From assembly GCA_020633315.1 (NCBI GenBank), contig JACKDV010000006.1, positions 124,001 through 188,000 of the forward strand: 64,000 bases of DNA. The letters run 5' to 3'. Positions within the stretch are counted from its first letter, which is position 1, and each line of letters starts with the position of its first letter. Under the pieces are notes generated by a model, which was not told where the DNA came from, did not search any database, and saw only the letters and a list, made by a program, of their open reading frames with translations. The translations under genes were made by a program, and so were the position numbers. Source of the stretch: Myxococcales bacterium (GTDB lineage Bacteria > Myxococcota_A > Polyangia > Nannocystales > Nannocystaceae). Below, piece after piece: positions 8,715 through 17,276 of this stretch.

Positions 8715-10163
8715 GTGCGAGGGTGGCTCCTACTGGCGATGACCTGTGCGGTCGCCTGCGCGCCACCCGGCTCGCCCGACGGCGAGGGCAGCGAGGTACC
8801 GCTGCTCGAGGATCCCCAGGGCTCGATCCGACTGCTGCTCAACCCGCCGACCGGCAAGGGCCCGCGCTCGGAGTGCGTGGCCGAGGTGTGCACCAGCCTC
8901 GTGGAGCTCATCGACGACTCCGAGAAGACCCTCGACTTCGCGGTCTACGGCGTGCGGGGCATGCCGAGGGTGATGGCCGCCCTCACCCAGGCGCGCGACC
9001 GCGGGGTGCAGATCCGCGGCGTGGTCGACCGCGACGCGGCCGGGGCCAACTACTACTCCGACACCGACGCGATGGTCGCCCAGCTCGTGCACGTGCGCGA
9101 CGACGGCAAGGTGGACGAGCGCCGCGCCAAGGAGGCCTCGCGCACCGTGGTGCCCGAGCCCCGCTGCGGCCGCCCCGAGGGCTTCCAGGGGCCGGTGCAG
9201 TGCCTGGCCTACGACCTGGGCGATCGCTGCCTGCTCGCCGCCCACTCGAGCCGCGAGCCGCTCGACGAGAGCTCGGCCATCATGCACAACAAGTTCCTGG
9301 TGGCCGACAGCCGCTGGGTGTGGACCGGCTCCACCAACATCAGCGACACCGGCACCGGGGGCTACAACGCCAACCTGGTCACCGTGATCGACTCGCGGCG
9401 CCTGGCCACCGCCTACCTGCGCGAGCTCGACCAGATGTACGAGGACGGCCGCTACCACGAGGACAAGCGCTCGGCCGGCCCGCTGCACGTGCGGGTGGGC
9501 GACGCCGAGGTCCAGCTGCTGTTCTCCCCCCAGGACTCGCCCATCCGCGAGGCGATCCGGCCCCTCATCAAGGGCGCCCGCGAGCGCATCGACGTGGCGG
9601 TGTTCTACCTGACCCACAAGCACGTCACCGCCGACCTCATCGACGCCCACCTGCGGGGGGTGGAGGTGCGGGTGATCATCGACGCCACCGCGGCCAGCAA
9701 CGGCTTCACCAAGCACGAGCTGCTGCGGGCGGTGGGGATCCCCGTGAAGGTGGAGGACTGGGGCGGCAAGATGCACATGAAGTCGGCGATGATCGACGGC
9801 CACACCGTGATCACCGGCTCGATGAACTGGACCACCGCCGGCGACGACACCAACGACGAGAACGTGGTGATCATCCGTGACGAGGCCCTGGCCGCGCAGT
9901 ACGGCGAGTTCTTCGACGAGCTGTGGACCGCGATCGACGATCGCTGGCTGCGGGCCAACCCCGACCCCGAGTCGCGTGATTCCGGCAGCGCCTGCGAGGA
10001 CGGGATCGACAACGACTACGACGACGAGCCCGACGCCGAGGATCCCGGCTGCGGCGAGGTGCCCCCGCCGCGCCCCCCCCTGCCCCCGTGGCAGATCGTG
10101 GCCAAGCACGGCCGCATGACCTGCGAGCCCGAGATGATGGGCCGCCTCGCCGCGCGGCGCTAA
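8715..10163 (+). CDS. Phospholipase D-like (two HKD motifs) lipoprotein
   Basis: 482 residues from GTG 8715 (TACCAT lies 6 nt upstream). The signal peptide ends CAVAC. Two PLD HxKxxxxD motifs are complete: HNKFLVAD (His191, Lys193, Asp198) followed by WTGSTNIS, and HMKSAMID (His354, Lys356, Asp361) followed by TGSMNWT. Both have the Gly-Ser pair expected after HKD, so a two-domain active site is likely intact. The C-terminal tail has CEDGIDNDYDDEPDAEDPGC, an acidic Cys-bounded motif common in delta-proteobacterial exported proteins that may bind calcium. Likely an envelope phosphodiesterase acting on phospholipid or nucleic acid. Confidence 0.87.
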   Translation: MRGWLLLAMTCAVACAPPGSPDGEGSEVPLLEDPQGSIRLLLNPPTGKGPRSECVAEVCTSLVELIDDSEKTLDFAVYGVRGMPRVMAALTQARDRGVQIRGVVDRDAAGANYYSDTDAMVAQLVHVRDDGKVDERRAKEASRTVVPEPRCGRPEGFQGPVQCLAYDLGDRCLLAAHSSREPLDESSAIMHNKFLVADSRWVWTGSTNISDTGTGGYNANLVTVIDSRRLATAYLRELDQMYEDGRYHEDKRSAGPLHVRVGDAEVQLLFSPQDSPIREAIRPLIKGARERIDVAVFYLTHKHVTADLIDAHLRGVEVRVIIDATAASNGFTKHELLRAVGIPVKVEDWGGKMHMKSAMIDGHTVITGSMNWTTAGDDTNDENVVIIRDEALAAQYGEFFDELWTAIDDRWLRANPDPESRDSGSACEDGIDNDYDDEPDAEDPGCGEVPPPRPPLPPWQIVAKHGRMTCEPEMMGRLAARR

Positions 10164-10205
10164 GCTCCGCGGGCCGGGCTTCGTCCCGGTGCCCTCGGAG
10201 CTCCC

Positions 10206-10502
10206 ATGAACGATCCCCTTCATCGCCTGTTCTGGGTGGGTCGCCTCGAGGGCGTCTCGTTCCTGCTGCTGCTGGGTGTGGCCATGCCCCTCAAGTACCT
10301 CGCCGACCTGCCCCAGCTGGTCACCTGGGTGGGCTGGGCGCACGGCCTGCTGTTCGTGGGCTTCATCGCCGCGCTGGGCAGCGCGCACCGCCACGAGGGC
10401 TGGTCGTGGCCCACGCTGCTGGGCGGGCTGGCGGCCAGCGTGCTGCCGACGGGCACCTTCGTGCTCGAGGCTCGGCTGCGCAAGCGCCCGCGACGAGCCT
10501 GA
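10206..10502 (+). CDS. DUF3817 integral membrane protein
   Basis: 98 residues. The opening FWVGRLEGVSFLLLLGVAMPLKY and the later VGWAHGLLFVGFI match the DUF3817 (TIGR03954) family of small membrane proteins with three helices. The third helix (LLGGLAASVLPTGTFVLEA) is followed by a short basic tail. The function of the family is not known. It lies between the PLD-like lipoprotein and a DoxX-like membrane protein, with no clear operon link. Confidence 0.8.
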   Translation: MNDPLHRLFWVGRLEGVSFLLLLGVAMPLKYLADLPQLVTWVGWAHGLLFVGFIAALGSAHRHEGWSWPTLLGGLAASVLPTGTFVLEARLRKRPRRA

Positions 10503-10602
10503 GCCACGCGAGCCGTTCGGGCCAACGCGGGGCTGCGGGGCGCCGCGGAAACCGGAGCGCTCCGTCGGCGCACCAAGGTCCCGAGGTACGCTGCTCGTGG
10601 AC

Positions 10603-11901
10603 ATGCCCGCGTCGACCCCCGCCCAATCCGCTGCCTGGAGCCCTGGCCGGCGCGTGGCCCTTCGCTTCGCCACGCTCTACTTCGCGCTCTACGCCCTGCC
10701 CTTCCCCCTCGACGTGCCGCCGGGGGGCGAGCTGCTCGCCGGGCTCTATCGCTCGGCCTGGGACGCGGTGGTGCCCTGGGTGGGCAACACCCTGCTGGGC
10801 ATCGACTACGAGATCGCGGTGGGCCCCAACGGCAGCGGCGACACCACGGCCGACTACGTCAAGCTGGTGATGATGCTGGGGCTGGCGCTGCTGGGCACCG
10901 GGCTGTGGAGCGCGCTCGATCGCCGAGCCTCCTGCCCGCGGCTGGCCGCGTGGCTCACCGTGTGGGCCCGCTACTGGCTGGGCACCGTCATGGTGGCCTA
11001 CGGCTTCGCCAAGGTCTTCTGCCTGCAGTTCCCCTTCCCCGACGCCATCCGCCTCACCGATGCCTACGGCGAGTCCTCGCCCATGGGCCTCTTGTGGACC
11101 TTCATGGGCTACTCGCCCGGCTACAACGTGTTCACCGGCGGCGTCGAGGTGCTGGGCGGCCTGCTGCTGCTGTGGCGACGCACCACCACCCTGGGCGCGC
11201 TGGTCACCGTCGGCGCGATGACCAACGTGGTGATGCTCAACTTCTGCTACGACGTGCCGGTCAAGCTGTTCTCGTCGCACCTGCTGGTGGTGGCCTCGCT
11301 GCTCGCGGCCCAGGACGCCAAGCGGCTGCTGGGCGTCCTGGTGCTGGGCCGGGCCGTCCCCGCGCGCGAGGTGTCGCCGGTGCTCGACGGCCCGCGCAGC
11401 CGACGGCTCCGCCGGCCGCTCAAGGTGCTGTTCCTGGGGCTCCTGCTGCTCACCCACGTCGGCATGTCGATGCAGGCGTGGAGCTCGTACGGTCCCGGTG
11501 CCCCGCCGCCGCCGCTCTACGGCGCCTACGAGGTGAGCGAGCACGAGCGCGACGGCGGTGAGGCGCCGGTGCTCCAGACCGACGAGAGCCGCTGGGTCCA
11601 GCTCGCGTTCGGCCGCTGGGGCCGGGTGAGGGTGCACACCCTCGGCGGCGAGGCTCGCAGCTACATGGCCGAGATCGACGAGGAGGCCGGCACCCTCGTG
11701 CTCACGAGCCGGCCCGCGGCGGGCGAGGATCTCACGACCCACGTGCTCACCTTCGAACGGCCCGAGGAGGGCACGCTGGTGATCGCGGGCACGATCGATG
11801 GGGTCCGGCATCGCGTGGTGCTGCAGCGGCGAGACGAGGAGCAGATGCTGCTCGTCCGCCGTGGCTTCCACTGGATCAACGAGCTGCCGCACAACCGCTG
11901 A
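10603..11901 (+). CDS. DoxX-like polytopic membrane protein with soluble C-terminal domain
   Basis: 432 residues from ATG 10603; GTG 10597 is also in frame, and TACGCT at 10587-10592 lies 10 nt upstream. Transmembrane helices occur at about residues 20-40, 88-105, 125-145, 175-195, 205-225 and 280-300. The segment YWLGTVMVAYGFAKVF with later GGVEVLGGLLLLWRR resembles DoxX/DoxD-like proteins. After the last helix about 130 residues are soluble beta-rich sequence (WVQLAFGRWGRVRVHTLGG), probably extracytoplasmic. The segment QFPFPDAIRLTDAYGES lies between helices. Function unknown. Confidence 0.75.
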   Translation: MPASTPAQSAAWSPGRRVALRFATLYFALYALPFPLDVPPGGELLAGLYRSAWDAVVPWVGNTLLGIDYEIAVGPNGSGDTTADYVKLVMMLGLALLGTGLWSALDRRASCPRLAAWLTVWARYWLGTVMVAYGFAKVFCLQFPFPDAIRLTDAYGESSPMGLLWTFMGYSPGYNVFTGGVEVLGGLLLLWRRTTTLGALVTVGAMTNVVMLNFCYDVPVKLFSSHLLVVASLLAAQDAKRLLGVLVLGRAVPAREVSPVLDGPRSRRLRRPLKVLFLGLLLLTHVGMSMQAWSSYGPGAPPPPLYGAYEVSEHERDGGEAPVLQTDESRWVQLAFGRWGRVRVHTLGGEARSYMAEIDEEAGTLVLTSRPAAGEDLTTHVLTFERPEEGTLVIAGTIDGVRHRVVLQRRDEEQMLLVRRGFHWINELPHNR

Positions 11902-11930
11902 GCCCCGCGACGTCGAGGCCGGCCCCGGGC

Positions 11931-13025
11931 TCAGCGACGACCCAGCCGGGTCTCCACGCCCAGCCACAGCCGCCCCGCCACCGGCGAGGGCTCGAACAGG
12001 CGCACCGCGGGCGAGCGGCCCACCTCGAACGCCGGCTGCACCAGCGGGACCGCGGCCGCGAAGCCCCCCGCGAGGGCCCAGCGTGGACGGATCCACCACG
12101 ACAGGCCCACCGAGGCCTCGAGCGCGAGCCACAGCCCCTGCGCCGGGCGAGCCCCGGGCACGCCCGCGCCCTCGCCCCGCATGCCGCCCAGCTGCAGCCC
12201 TCCGCACAGCGGGGCCTCGATGCGATCGCGACGGAGCTGGCCGCAGCCCCGCACCCCGGCCGCGCCCAGCTGCACGCTCACCGTGGCGCCATCGAGCGGC
12301 GCGGTGCGACGCGGCAGCCAGTAGCTGCCCTGCAGCTCGAGCCTCGCGCGTCGCCACTGCAGGCCGCCCACCAGCGTGAACGCTCCGGTCGCTCCGGGCG
12401 TGGCCCCCAGCCCCAGCCCCGCGGTGAGGCGCAGCAGCCCGCCCTCGAGCCGGCGCGAGGTCTCCTCGCTCGGCTCGCGGGGCGTGGTCTCGGCCGGCGG
12501 CTCGGGGCTCGCGGCGGGGCTCGGCTCGGGCTCGAGCTCGGCCTCGGCCTCGGGCCGCTGCGGGGGAGGCAGCGGCTCCTCCTCGACCGGCACCTCGCGG
12601 GCGGCCGCGAGCACCTCGGCCACCGCCACCGGATCGACGGTGAGCGCCACCACCAGCGCGGTGGCATCGGCCAGCGCCAAGCAGTCGGTCGCCTCCAGGC
12701 GGCGCGACTCCGACAGCTCACCCGCCGCGGTGTGCAGCTCGAGCACGAAGCCCTCGGCGGTCGCGGTCACCTGCCCCTCCACCGCCACCTCGCCGGAGGC
12801 CAGCGGGCGGCCGAGCCGACGCTCGATCCCGCGGTGCACCCAGCCCGGGCCGGGGCAGGTGGGGGGGGCCGTCCACTGCACCATCGGAGGCACGTCGGTA
12901 CCGGGTCGCGCGGCAGGAGGCTCGGGCAGCGAGGGCGGCTGCAGCTGCGCCGGCGGCTCGGGGACCTCCTCGCTCGGCTCCGCTGGACCGAGCACCGCGA
13001 GCGCGCTGAGCAGGGCGACGAGCAT
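11931..13025 (-). CDS. Hypothetical exported protein with beta-rich (outer-membrane-like) C-terminus
   Basis: 364 residues. ATG 13025 begins a signal peptide (LVALLSALAVLG); the frame upstream has no coding character. Residues 40-140 form a soluble domain (WVHRGIERRLGRPLASGEV..ALVVALTVDPVAVAEVL), then a Pro/Glu-rich spacer. About 170 residues of alternating hydrophobic/polar strands with Gly and aromatic residues follow, ending LWLGVETRLGRR. This looks like a small outer-membrane beta-barrel joined to a periplasmic domain, a layout common in myxobacteria. Function not recognised. Confidence 0.65.
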   Translation of the reverse strand: MLVALLSALAVLGPAEPSEEVPEPPAQLQPPSLPEPPAARPGTDVPPMVQWTAPPTCPGPGWVHRGIERRLGRPLASGEVAVEGQVTATAEGFVLELHTAAGELSESRRLEATDCLALADATALVVALTVDPVAVAEVLAAAREVPVEEEPLPPPQRPEAEAELEPEPSPAASPEPPAETTPREPSEETSRRLEGGLLRLTAGLGLGATPGATGAFTLVGGLQWRRARLELQGSYWLPRRTAPLDGATVSVQLGAAGVRGCGQLRRDRIEAPLCGGLQLGGMRGEGAGVPGARPAQGLWLALEASVGLSWWIRPRWALAGGFAAAVPLVQPAFEVGRSPAVRLFEPSPVAGRLWLGVETRLGRR

Positions 13026-13176
13026 GGACCGAGCCCTTGAGTACCCCAAGCGACCGGCCGGCGGCCAGGGCTCCCAGCCCTCGACCCCCGCACCCGTGGG
13101 CGCATCCTCCGTGAGCTCCGCGAGGAGTCGGCATCGATCATCGGCGATCGAGCGCTCTGATATCCTCGGGTCGAGC

Positions 13177-13572
13177 ATGCAGAGCCTCGACGAGCTGGAG
13201 GGTCGCTACGATGCCCTGCGAGATCGCGACCGCACCATCGCCTCGCTGCAGAGCAAGCAGCGGATGATCTCCACCTTCACGGAGCTGCTGGACGAGCCCG
13301 CGCGCGAGCAGGTGGACCAGCAGCTGCGGGAGGCGCTCGGGGTGGTGCGGGATCATGCGCGCACGCTGGCGCTCGTGCTGGCCCGGGCGGTGTTCGTGGA
13401 GCTGAGCATCGACGACCTGGCGCGGATCAGCACCCAGCTCCGCCGCTTCGAGGCCCACCTCGACGAGGACCCGCACATGCGCCTGGAGGCCTGCGGCGAC
13501 CTGCTCACCTTCCTCCGCGACCTGCGAGAGATCGACGGCCCCCTGCGCGCCCGCCCCCGGCACGACGACTAG
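13177..13572 (+). CDS. Hypothetical small cytoplasmic helical protein
   Basis: 131 residues, ATG 13177, with TATCCT 10 nt upstream. The sequence is nearly all charged helix (RYDALRDRDRTIASLQSKQ..LREALGVVRDHARTLALVLAR) with no signal peptide or membrane helix. No family recognised. It is divergent from the exported protein before it (151 bp between starts) and precedes the ECF sigma gene by about 120 bp. Confidence 0.6.
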   Translation: MQSLDELEGRYDALRDRDRTIASLQSKQRMISTFTELLDEPAREQVDQQLREALGVVRDHARTLALVLARAVFVELSIDDLARISTQLRRFEAHLDEDPHMRLEACGDLLTFLRDLREIDGPLRARPRHDD

Positions 13573-13689
13573 GCCGCGCCTCCCGGCCGGTGCGGCCGAA
13601 GCGCAGCCCGTCTGGGCGTTTTTCCGGGCCGATCGAATTCTCCGTGACGGAACCACCCCCGAGCCGGAGAAGATGATGGGCGAGCAGGC

Positions 13690-14910
13690 ATGCAAGCCAC
13701 GCCCATGCGCTTCGAGGCGGTCTACCGGCGGGAGTTCCCGTTCGTGTGGGCGGCTGCGCGCCGCTTGGGCGTGCACCCTGCGGCGCTCGACGATGCGGTG
13801 CAGGACGTGTTCGTGACCGCGTACCGGCGCTGGGACGACCTGGACTACGAGGTCTCGCCGCGGGCGTGGCTGTACGGGGTGACGCGGCGGGTGGCCTTTC
13901 GCTACCGGCGAAGCGAGGCCCGCACGGCGCGGCGCAAGTCGGCGGTGGGCGTGGCGAGCCGACGACGCGACGAGCCCCACGCGCGGCTCGAGGGCAGCCA
14001 CGACGTGGACTCGGTGCTCGCCGAGCTGCCCCCCGAGCGCCGCGAGGTGTTCGTGATGTCGGAGCTGCTCGACATGAGCGGGCCCGAGATCGCGGCCGAG
14101 CTCGGCGTGCCGCTCAACACGGTGTACTCGCGGCTCCGCCTCGCGCGCAGGCAGCTCGCCCGCTCGGTGGCCACCCAGGGCGAGTGGCTGCACGCGGCCC
14201 GTCGCACGCAGCGGCCCCCGCCGGGGCAGGCCCGCCGCACCTGGGCATTGATCGTCCCGTCGCTGGGCAGGCTGTCGCTGGCCCCGATCGGCGTGGGCTT
14301 GGGCGGCAAGCTCGGCCTGGGCTTGGGCGGCAAGCTCGGCCTGGTCGTGGCGGCGGCGCTCGGCCTGGTCGTGATCAACGGCCTCACCATCGACGACGAC
14401 GCGCGCTCACCTGGTGCCGTCGCGCGCGAGCCCGCGCCGTCTGCCCCCGAGGCGGTCGCGAGCGCCTCGCCCTCCCGCCCCGATGCCCCCCGCGCCCCGA
14501 GCCCCGACGAGCCCTCGCCGACGACCGCCCTGCCCTCCGCGGTGACGGCCCCGAGCCCGCGGCCTGCCTCGCCTTCGGGCAGCACCCCGGCGACCCGCTC
14601 GGCCCCCGGCTCCACCACGAGCGCACCCGCGGACGAGCCCTCGCCGCTGGCCGAGGAGGTCGCCGTGCTCGATCGCGCCGCCGAGGCGCTGCGCAACGGT
14701 CGAGCCGCGCGCTCGCTGCAGTGGCTCGCCGAGCACGAGGCCCGCTTCCCCCACGGTCACCTCGCCGACCTGCGCAAGGCCACCCGCGTGCGAGCGCTGT
14801 GCGAGCTGGGGCAGCACGCGCGAGCGCGGGCCGAGGCCGCCGCGCTGCGACGCGAGCACCCCGGCTCGGCCGTGGCTCGCGGCGTGTCGGATTCCTGCGG
14901 GGATGCGTGA
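13690..14910 (+). CDS. ECF sigma factor fused to membrane helix and periplasmic helical tail
   Basis: 406 residues; ATG 13690 or 13705. Sigma region 2 covers about residues 8-75 (VYRREFPFVW, LDDAVQDVFVTAYRRW, RAWLYGVTRRVAFRYRR). Region 4 covers about 112-160 (LPPERREVFVMSELLDMSGPEIA, LNTVYSRLRLARRQL). Normal ECF factors end near here. This one continues with a Gly-rich duplicated hydrophobic segment (GLGGKLGL twice, residues 203-230) that can span the membrane. A 70-residue Ser/Pro/Ala linker follows, then a C-terminal helical repeat (LRNGRAARSLQWLAEHEARF). That tail resembles the extracytoplasmic part of myxobacterial anti-sigma/TM regulators. The fusion would tether sigma to the membrane. 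The lipoprotein gene 33 bp downstream may be its target. Confidence 0.85.
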   Translation: MQATPMRFEAVYRREFPFVWAAARRLGVHPAALDDAVQDVFVTAYRRWDDLDYEVSPRAWLYGVTRRVAFRYRRSEARTARRKSAVGVASRRRDEPHARLEGSHDVDSVLAELPPERREVFVMSELLDMSGPEIAAELGVPLNTVYSRLRLARRQLARSVATQGEWLHAARRTQRPPPGQARRTWALIVPSLGRLSLAPIGVGLGGKLGLGLGGKLGLVVAAALGLVVINGLTIDDDARSPGAVAREPAPSAPEAVASASPSRPDAPRAPSPDEPSPTTALPSAVTAPSPRPASPSGSTPATRSAPGSTTSAPADEPSPLAEEVAVLDRAAEALRNGRAARSLQWLAEHEARFPHGHLADLRKATRVRALCELGQHARARAEAAALRREHPGSAVARGVSDSCGDA

Positions 14911-14943
14911 CGGATTCGTCGGCCCCCGGAGAAGAGGGAGGGC

Positions 14944-15879
14944 ATGGCCATGGACACCCGAGCCCGCTCGTCGCTGCTGGGCGCGCTGCTGCTGAGCGCG
15001 TGCATCCTGCCCAAGTCGGTGGGGGACGGGAACGAGGACGGGAGCACCTCCTCGACCGGCTCGCCGGGCTCCACCTCGGGCGATGCCACCGGCATCGACT
15101 CGGCGACCAGCCTCTCGCCGAGCACGGGCACCACCGGCGGGCCGCCGAGCACCACCGGCGAGACCGGCTTCGACACCGATGCACCGGTCGGCTCGGTCTG
15201 CGATCCCCAGCCCGAGGATCTCTACGCCTGGGCCACGCGACTGGTCGAGGCCGATCCGCCTCCCGCCGTGGAGACCGACGCCGACACCGACTGCGAGATC
15301 ACCTCGATCGTGGCCGACGGTGCCGGCGGGCTCGAGCTCGAGCTCGAGTGCGACAGCGGCCCGCTGTCGTTCGGGCTGACCACCACCGACCCCGGCCTCG
15401 CGCTCCCGCTGAGCGTCGGCGAGACGGTCCACGCTCGCATGCGGGAGATCGTCACCTTCGACAGCGGCTACTACCTGTTCCTCTCCCTGAGCGACCCGGG
15501 GGGCCCGCTGCGGCTGGGCTACCTGCACTACCCCAGCCGCGACAACCTGCCCGAGCAGCTCGACCAGTGGTACCTGCCCCTGCAGCTCACCACCGCCGAG
15601 GACGTCTGCGAGCTCGAGCCCTACGATCCTCCGCCCGCGGGCACCGGCGACGGCGGCTTCATCGTCCCCGTCTGCACCTACCAGCACCAGCGCATGGCCG
15701 TCGACCTCACGGCGGGGCGTGAGCCCCCGGTGCGGATCTTCGACCACGGTCGCGGCATGGTGGCGGGCTACGACACCTGGGTGGCCGAGGCGTACCTCTA
15801 TCATCCCCACGATCGCGAGTGCGCCATGACCCAGCCCGGCCGCTTCCTGACCGTGCTGATGCTCGCGCCGCCCCGCTGA
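14944..15879 (+). CDS. Lipoprotein of unknown function
   Basis: 311 residues. The signal peptide LLGALLLSAC gives a lipidated Cys, followed by a ~60-residue Ser/Thr/Gly linker. The mature domain (about 85-311) is beta-rich with a few Cys residues (CDPQ, DCEIT, LECDSG, VCELE, VCTYQ). No catalytic motif is visible. It follows the sigma-fusion gene by 33 bp and could be co-transcribed with it. The start ATG 14944 (or ATG 14950) is supported by GGAGGG upstream. Confidence 0.75.
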   Translation: MAMDTRARSSLLGALLLSACILPKSVGDGNEDGSTSSTGSPGSTSGDATGIDSATSLSPSTGTTGGPPSTTGETGFDTDAPVGSVCDPQPEDLYAWATRLVEADPPPAVETDADTDCEITSIVADGAGGLELELECDSGPLSFGLTTTDPGLALPLSVGETVHARMREIVTFDSGYYLFLSLSDPGGPLRLGYLHYPSRDNLPEQLDQWYLPLQLTTAEDVCELEPYDPPPAGTGDGGFIVPVCTYQHQRMAVDLTAGREPPVRIFDHGRGMVAGYDTWVAEAYLYHPHDRECAMTQPGRFLTVLMLAPPR

Positions 15880-15916
15880 GCTTGACGACGACGGCCGCGG
15901 ATGGTCGGCTGCGAGC

Positions 15917-16303
15917 ATGGCCGATCCCTTCTCGCTCGAGCGAACCTACGTCCACCTTCGCCCCGACCAGAGCGCCGCGCCCATCGAGGTGGACGAGAGC
16001 TTCTGGGCCACCATCGCCACCCGCACCGAGCTCCACGAGGGCTTCCTGGTCACCCGCGCGCGCACGGGCGAGGACTGGCCCCACTGGGAGATGCACCCCG
16101 AGGGCGAGGAGATCGTGGTGCTGCTGAGCGGCGCGGTGGACCTCGTGCTCGACGACGGCGAGCGCGAGTGGACGGTGGAGCTGCGCCCGGAGGCCGGCAC
16201 CTGGATCAACCGTCGCGGGGTGTGGCACCGAGCCATCGTTCACGAGCCCAGCGAGATGCTGTTCATCACCGCGGGGCGCGGCACCCAGCACCGACCGGTC
16301 TGA
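15917..16303 (+). CDS. Cupin-domain protein
   Basis: 128 residues, a single double-stranded beta-helix. The first cupin motif region is HWEMHPEGEEIVVLLSG and the second is AGTWINRRGVWHRAIVH, followed by EMLFITAGRGTQHRPV. His/Glu metal ligands are plausible in both motifs. No signal peptide, so it is cytoplasmic. Small cupins of this type are enzymes or binding proteins whose substrate cannot be read from sequence. It stands alone between a lipoprotein and a membrane-anchored zinc-ribbon protein. Confidence 0.8.
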   Translation: MADPFSLERTYVHLRPDQSAAPIEVDESFWATIATRTELHEGFLVTRARTGEDWPHWEMHPEGEEIVVLLSGAVDLVLDDGEREWTVELRPEAGTWINRRGVWHRAIVHEPSEMLFITAGRGTQHRPV

Positions 16304-16363
16304 GCTCGCACCCGCCGCCAGCGGACCCGTGACCGACCCTCCGAAAGCTGCCATGCTTAGTGG

Positions 16364-16789
16364 GTGCCCTGGGTCCAGATCGGCCTCGGCTTGGCGGTGA
16401 TCGCCGTGCTGGCGTGGGTCGTCACCCTGGTGGGCCAGCGGGCCACCGCGCTCGATCGGGCCAAGCGGGCCGAGGCCGAGGCGCTGGAGGCCGAGCGCAT
16501 GCGCGACCGCCGCGAGGCCCGCATGCCGGGCGGCAACCCCAGCCATCCCATCGAGGTCGCCTCGGCGGCCGTGGTCGAGCCGCGGGCCACCTCGCTGCCC
16601 TGCCCGCGCTGCAGCTCGCCGGCCCACGTCGACGCCCACGAGGTGGAGATGCACGACGGTCGTCGGCTGCGGGTGACGAGGATGCGCTGCGGCACCTGTG
16701 GTCACCGACGACCGCTGTACTTCTTCGTGCGCAGCTCAGCGCGGCCGTCCCCCGAGGCGAGCGGCGAGGGCATCGATGTGCGGTCGTAG
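16364..16789 (+). CDS. Membrane-anchored zinc-ribbon hypothetical protein
   Basis: 141 residues from GTG 16364. An N-terminal transmembrane helix (WVQIGLGLAVIAVLAWVVTL) is followed by an Ala/Glu/Arg coiled segment, then a zinc ribbon. The ribbon is formed by CPRC (about residue 84) and CGTC (about residue 110), with HVDAHEVEMHDGRRLRVTRM between. The ribbon faces the cytoplasm if the N-terminus is outside. The last 54 bp overlap the 3-prime end of the convergent gene. Function unknown. Confidence 0.7.
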   Translation: MPWVQIGLGLAVIAVLAWVVTLVGQRATALDRAKRAEAEALEAERMRDRREARMPGGNPSHPIEVASAAVVEPRATSLPCPRCSSPAHVDAHEVEMHDGRRLRVTRMRCGTCGHRRPLYFFVRSSARPSPEASGEGIDVRS

Positions 16790-17185
16790 CCGCTCGGCGA
16801 TGCGGTTGGGATCGTCGGCGACCGCCTCGAGCAGCTCGCGAGCGTGCCGCTCGTGGGTGGGCAGCAGCCAGGCCCGCGCGAGCTGGAGCGTGCGCACCTC
16901 GAGCATCGAGGCCAGCCCCTCCCCCGCGCCGCTGGACCAGGAGCCGATCTCCCACTGGTGCTGCTCGGCCGCCGCGAGGTGATCGATCGCCTCGCTCGCG
17001 CGACTCGGATCGAGGCCGGCCTCGACCACGGCCCGGGTCCGGGCGACCAGCTCTCCCTGTGCGTCGAGCCCGAGCACCGCCCGCGCCCACACCTCGTGCA
17101 GCGCCCGCAGCCGCGCCACCGCCACGTCGCGCTGCGTCGCCTTCAACGCCTCGAGCTCGGCCGCCTCGCCCGCGAAGTCCCGCAT
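16736..17185 (-). CDS. Hypothetical helical protein
   Basis: 149 residues from ATG 17185 (ATG 17224 is also in frame). Almost entirely alpha-helical and Ala/Leu/Glu/Arg-rich (ELEALKATQRDVAVARLRAL, ASMLEVRTLQLARAWLL). No signal peptide and no recognised domain. Its 3-prime end overlaps the convergent zinc-ribbon gene by 54 bp. It lies 91 bp downstream of the sulfurtransferase gene on the same strand and may be transcribed with it. Confidence 0.55.
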   Translation of the reverse strand: MRDFAGEAAELEALKATQRDVAVARLRALHEVWARAVLGLDAQGELVARTRAVVEAGLDPSRASEAIDHLAAAEQHQWEIGSWSSGAGEGLASMLEVRTLQLARAWLLPTHERHARELLEAVADDPNRIAERLRPHIDALAARLGGRPR

Positions 17186-17276
17186 CGACGATGGATCATC
17201 GCGCACCCGCGGAGCATCGGGCAATTCGCGGCTCGCCCTCGCCGTCGAGCCCCGCCCGCGAGCCCGAGCACGGCGC

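Noticed and set aside
5803..8742. 979-residue plus-strand open frame
   Set aside because: Arg/Pro/His-rich translation antisense to the GH5 and MBL genes and out of frame with the HAD gene; a GC-rich shadow.
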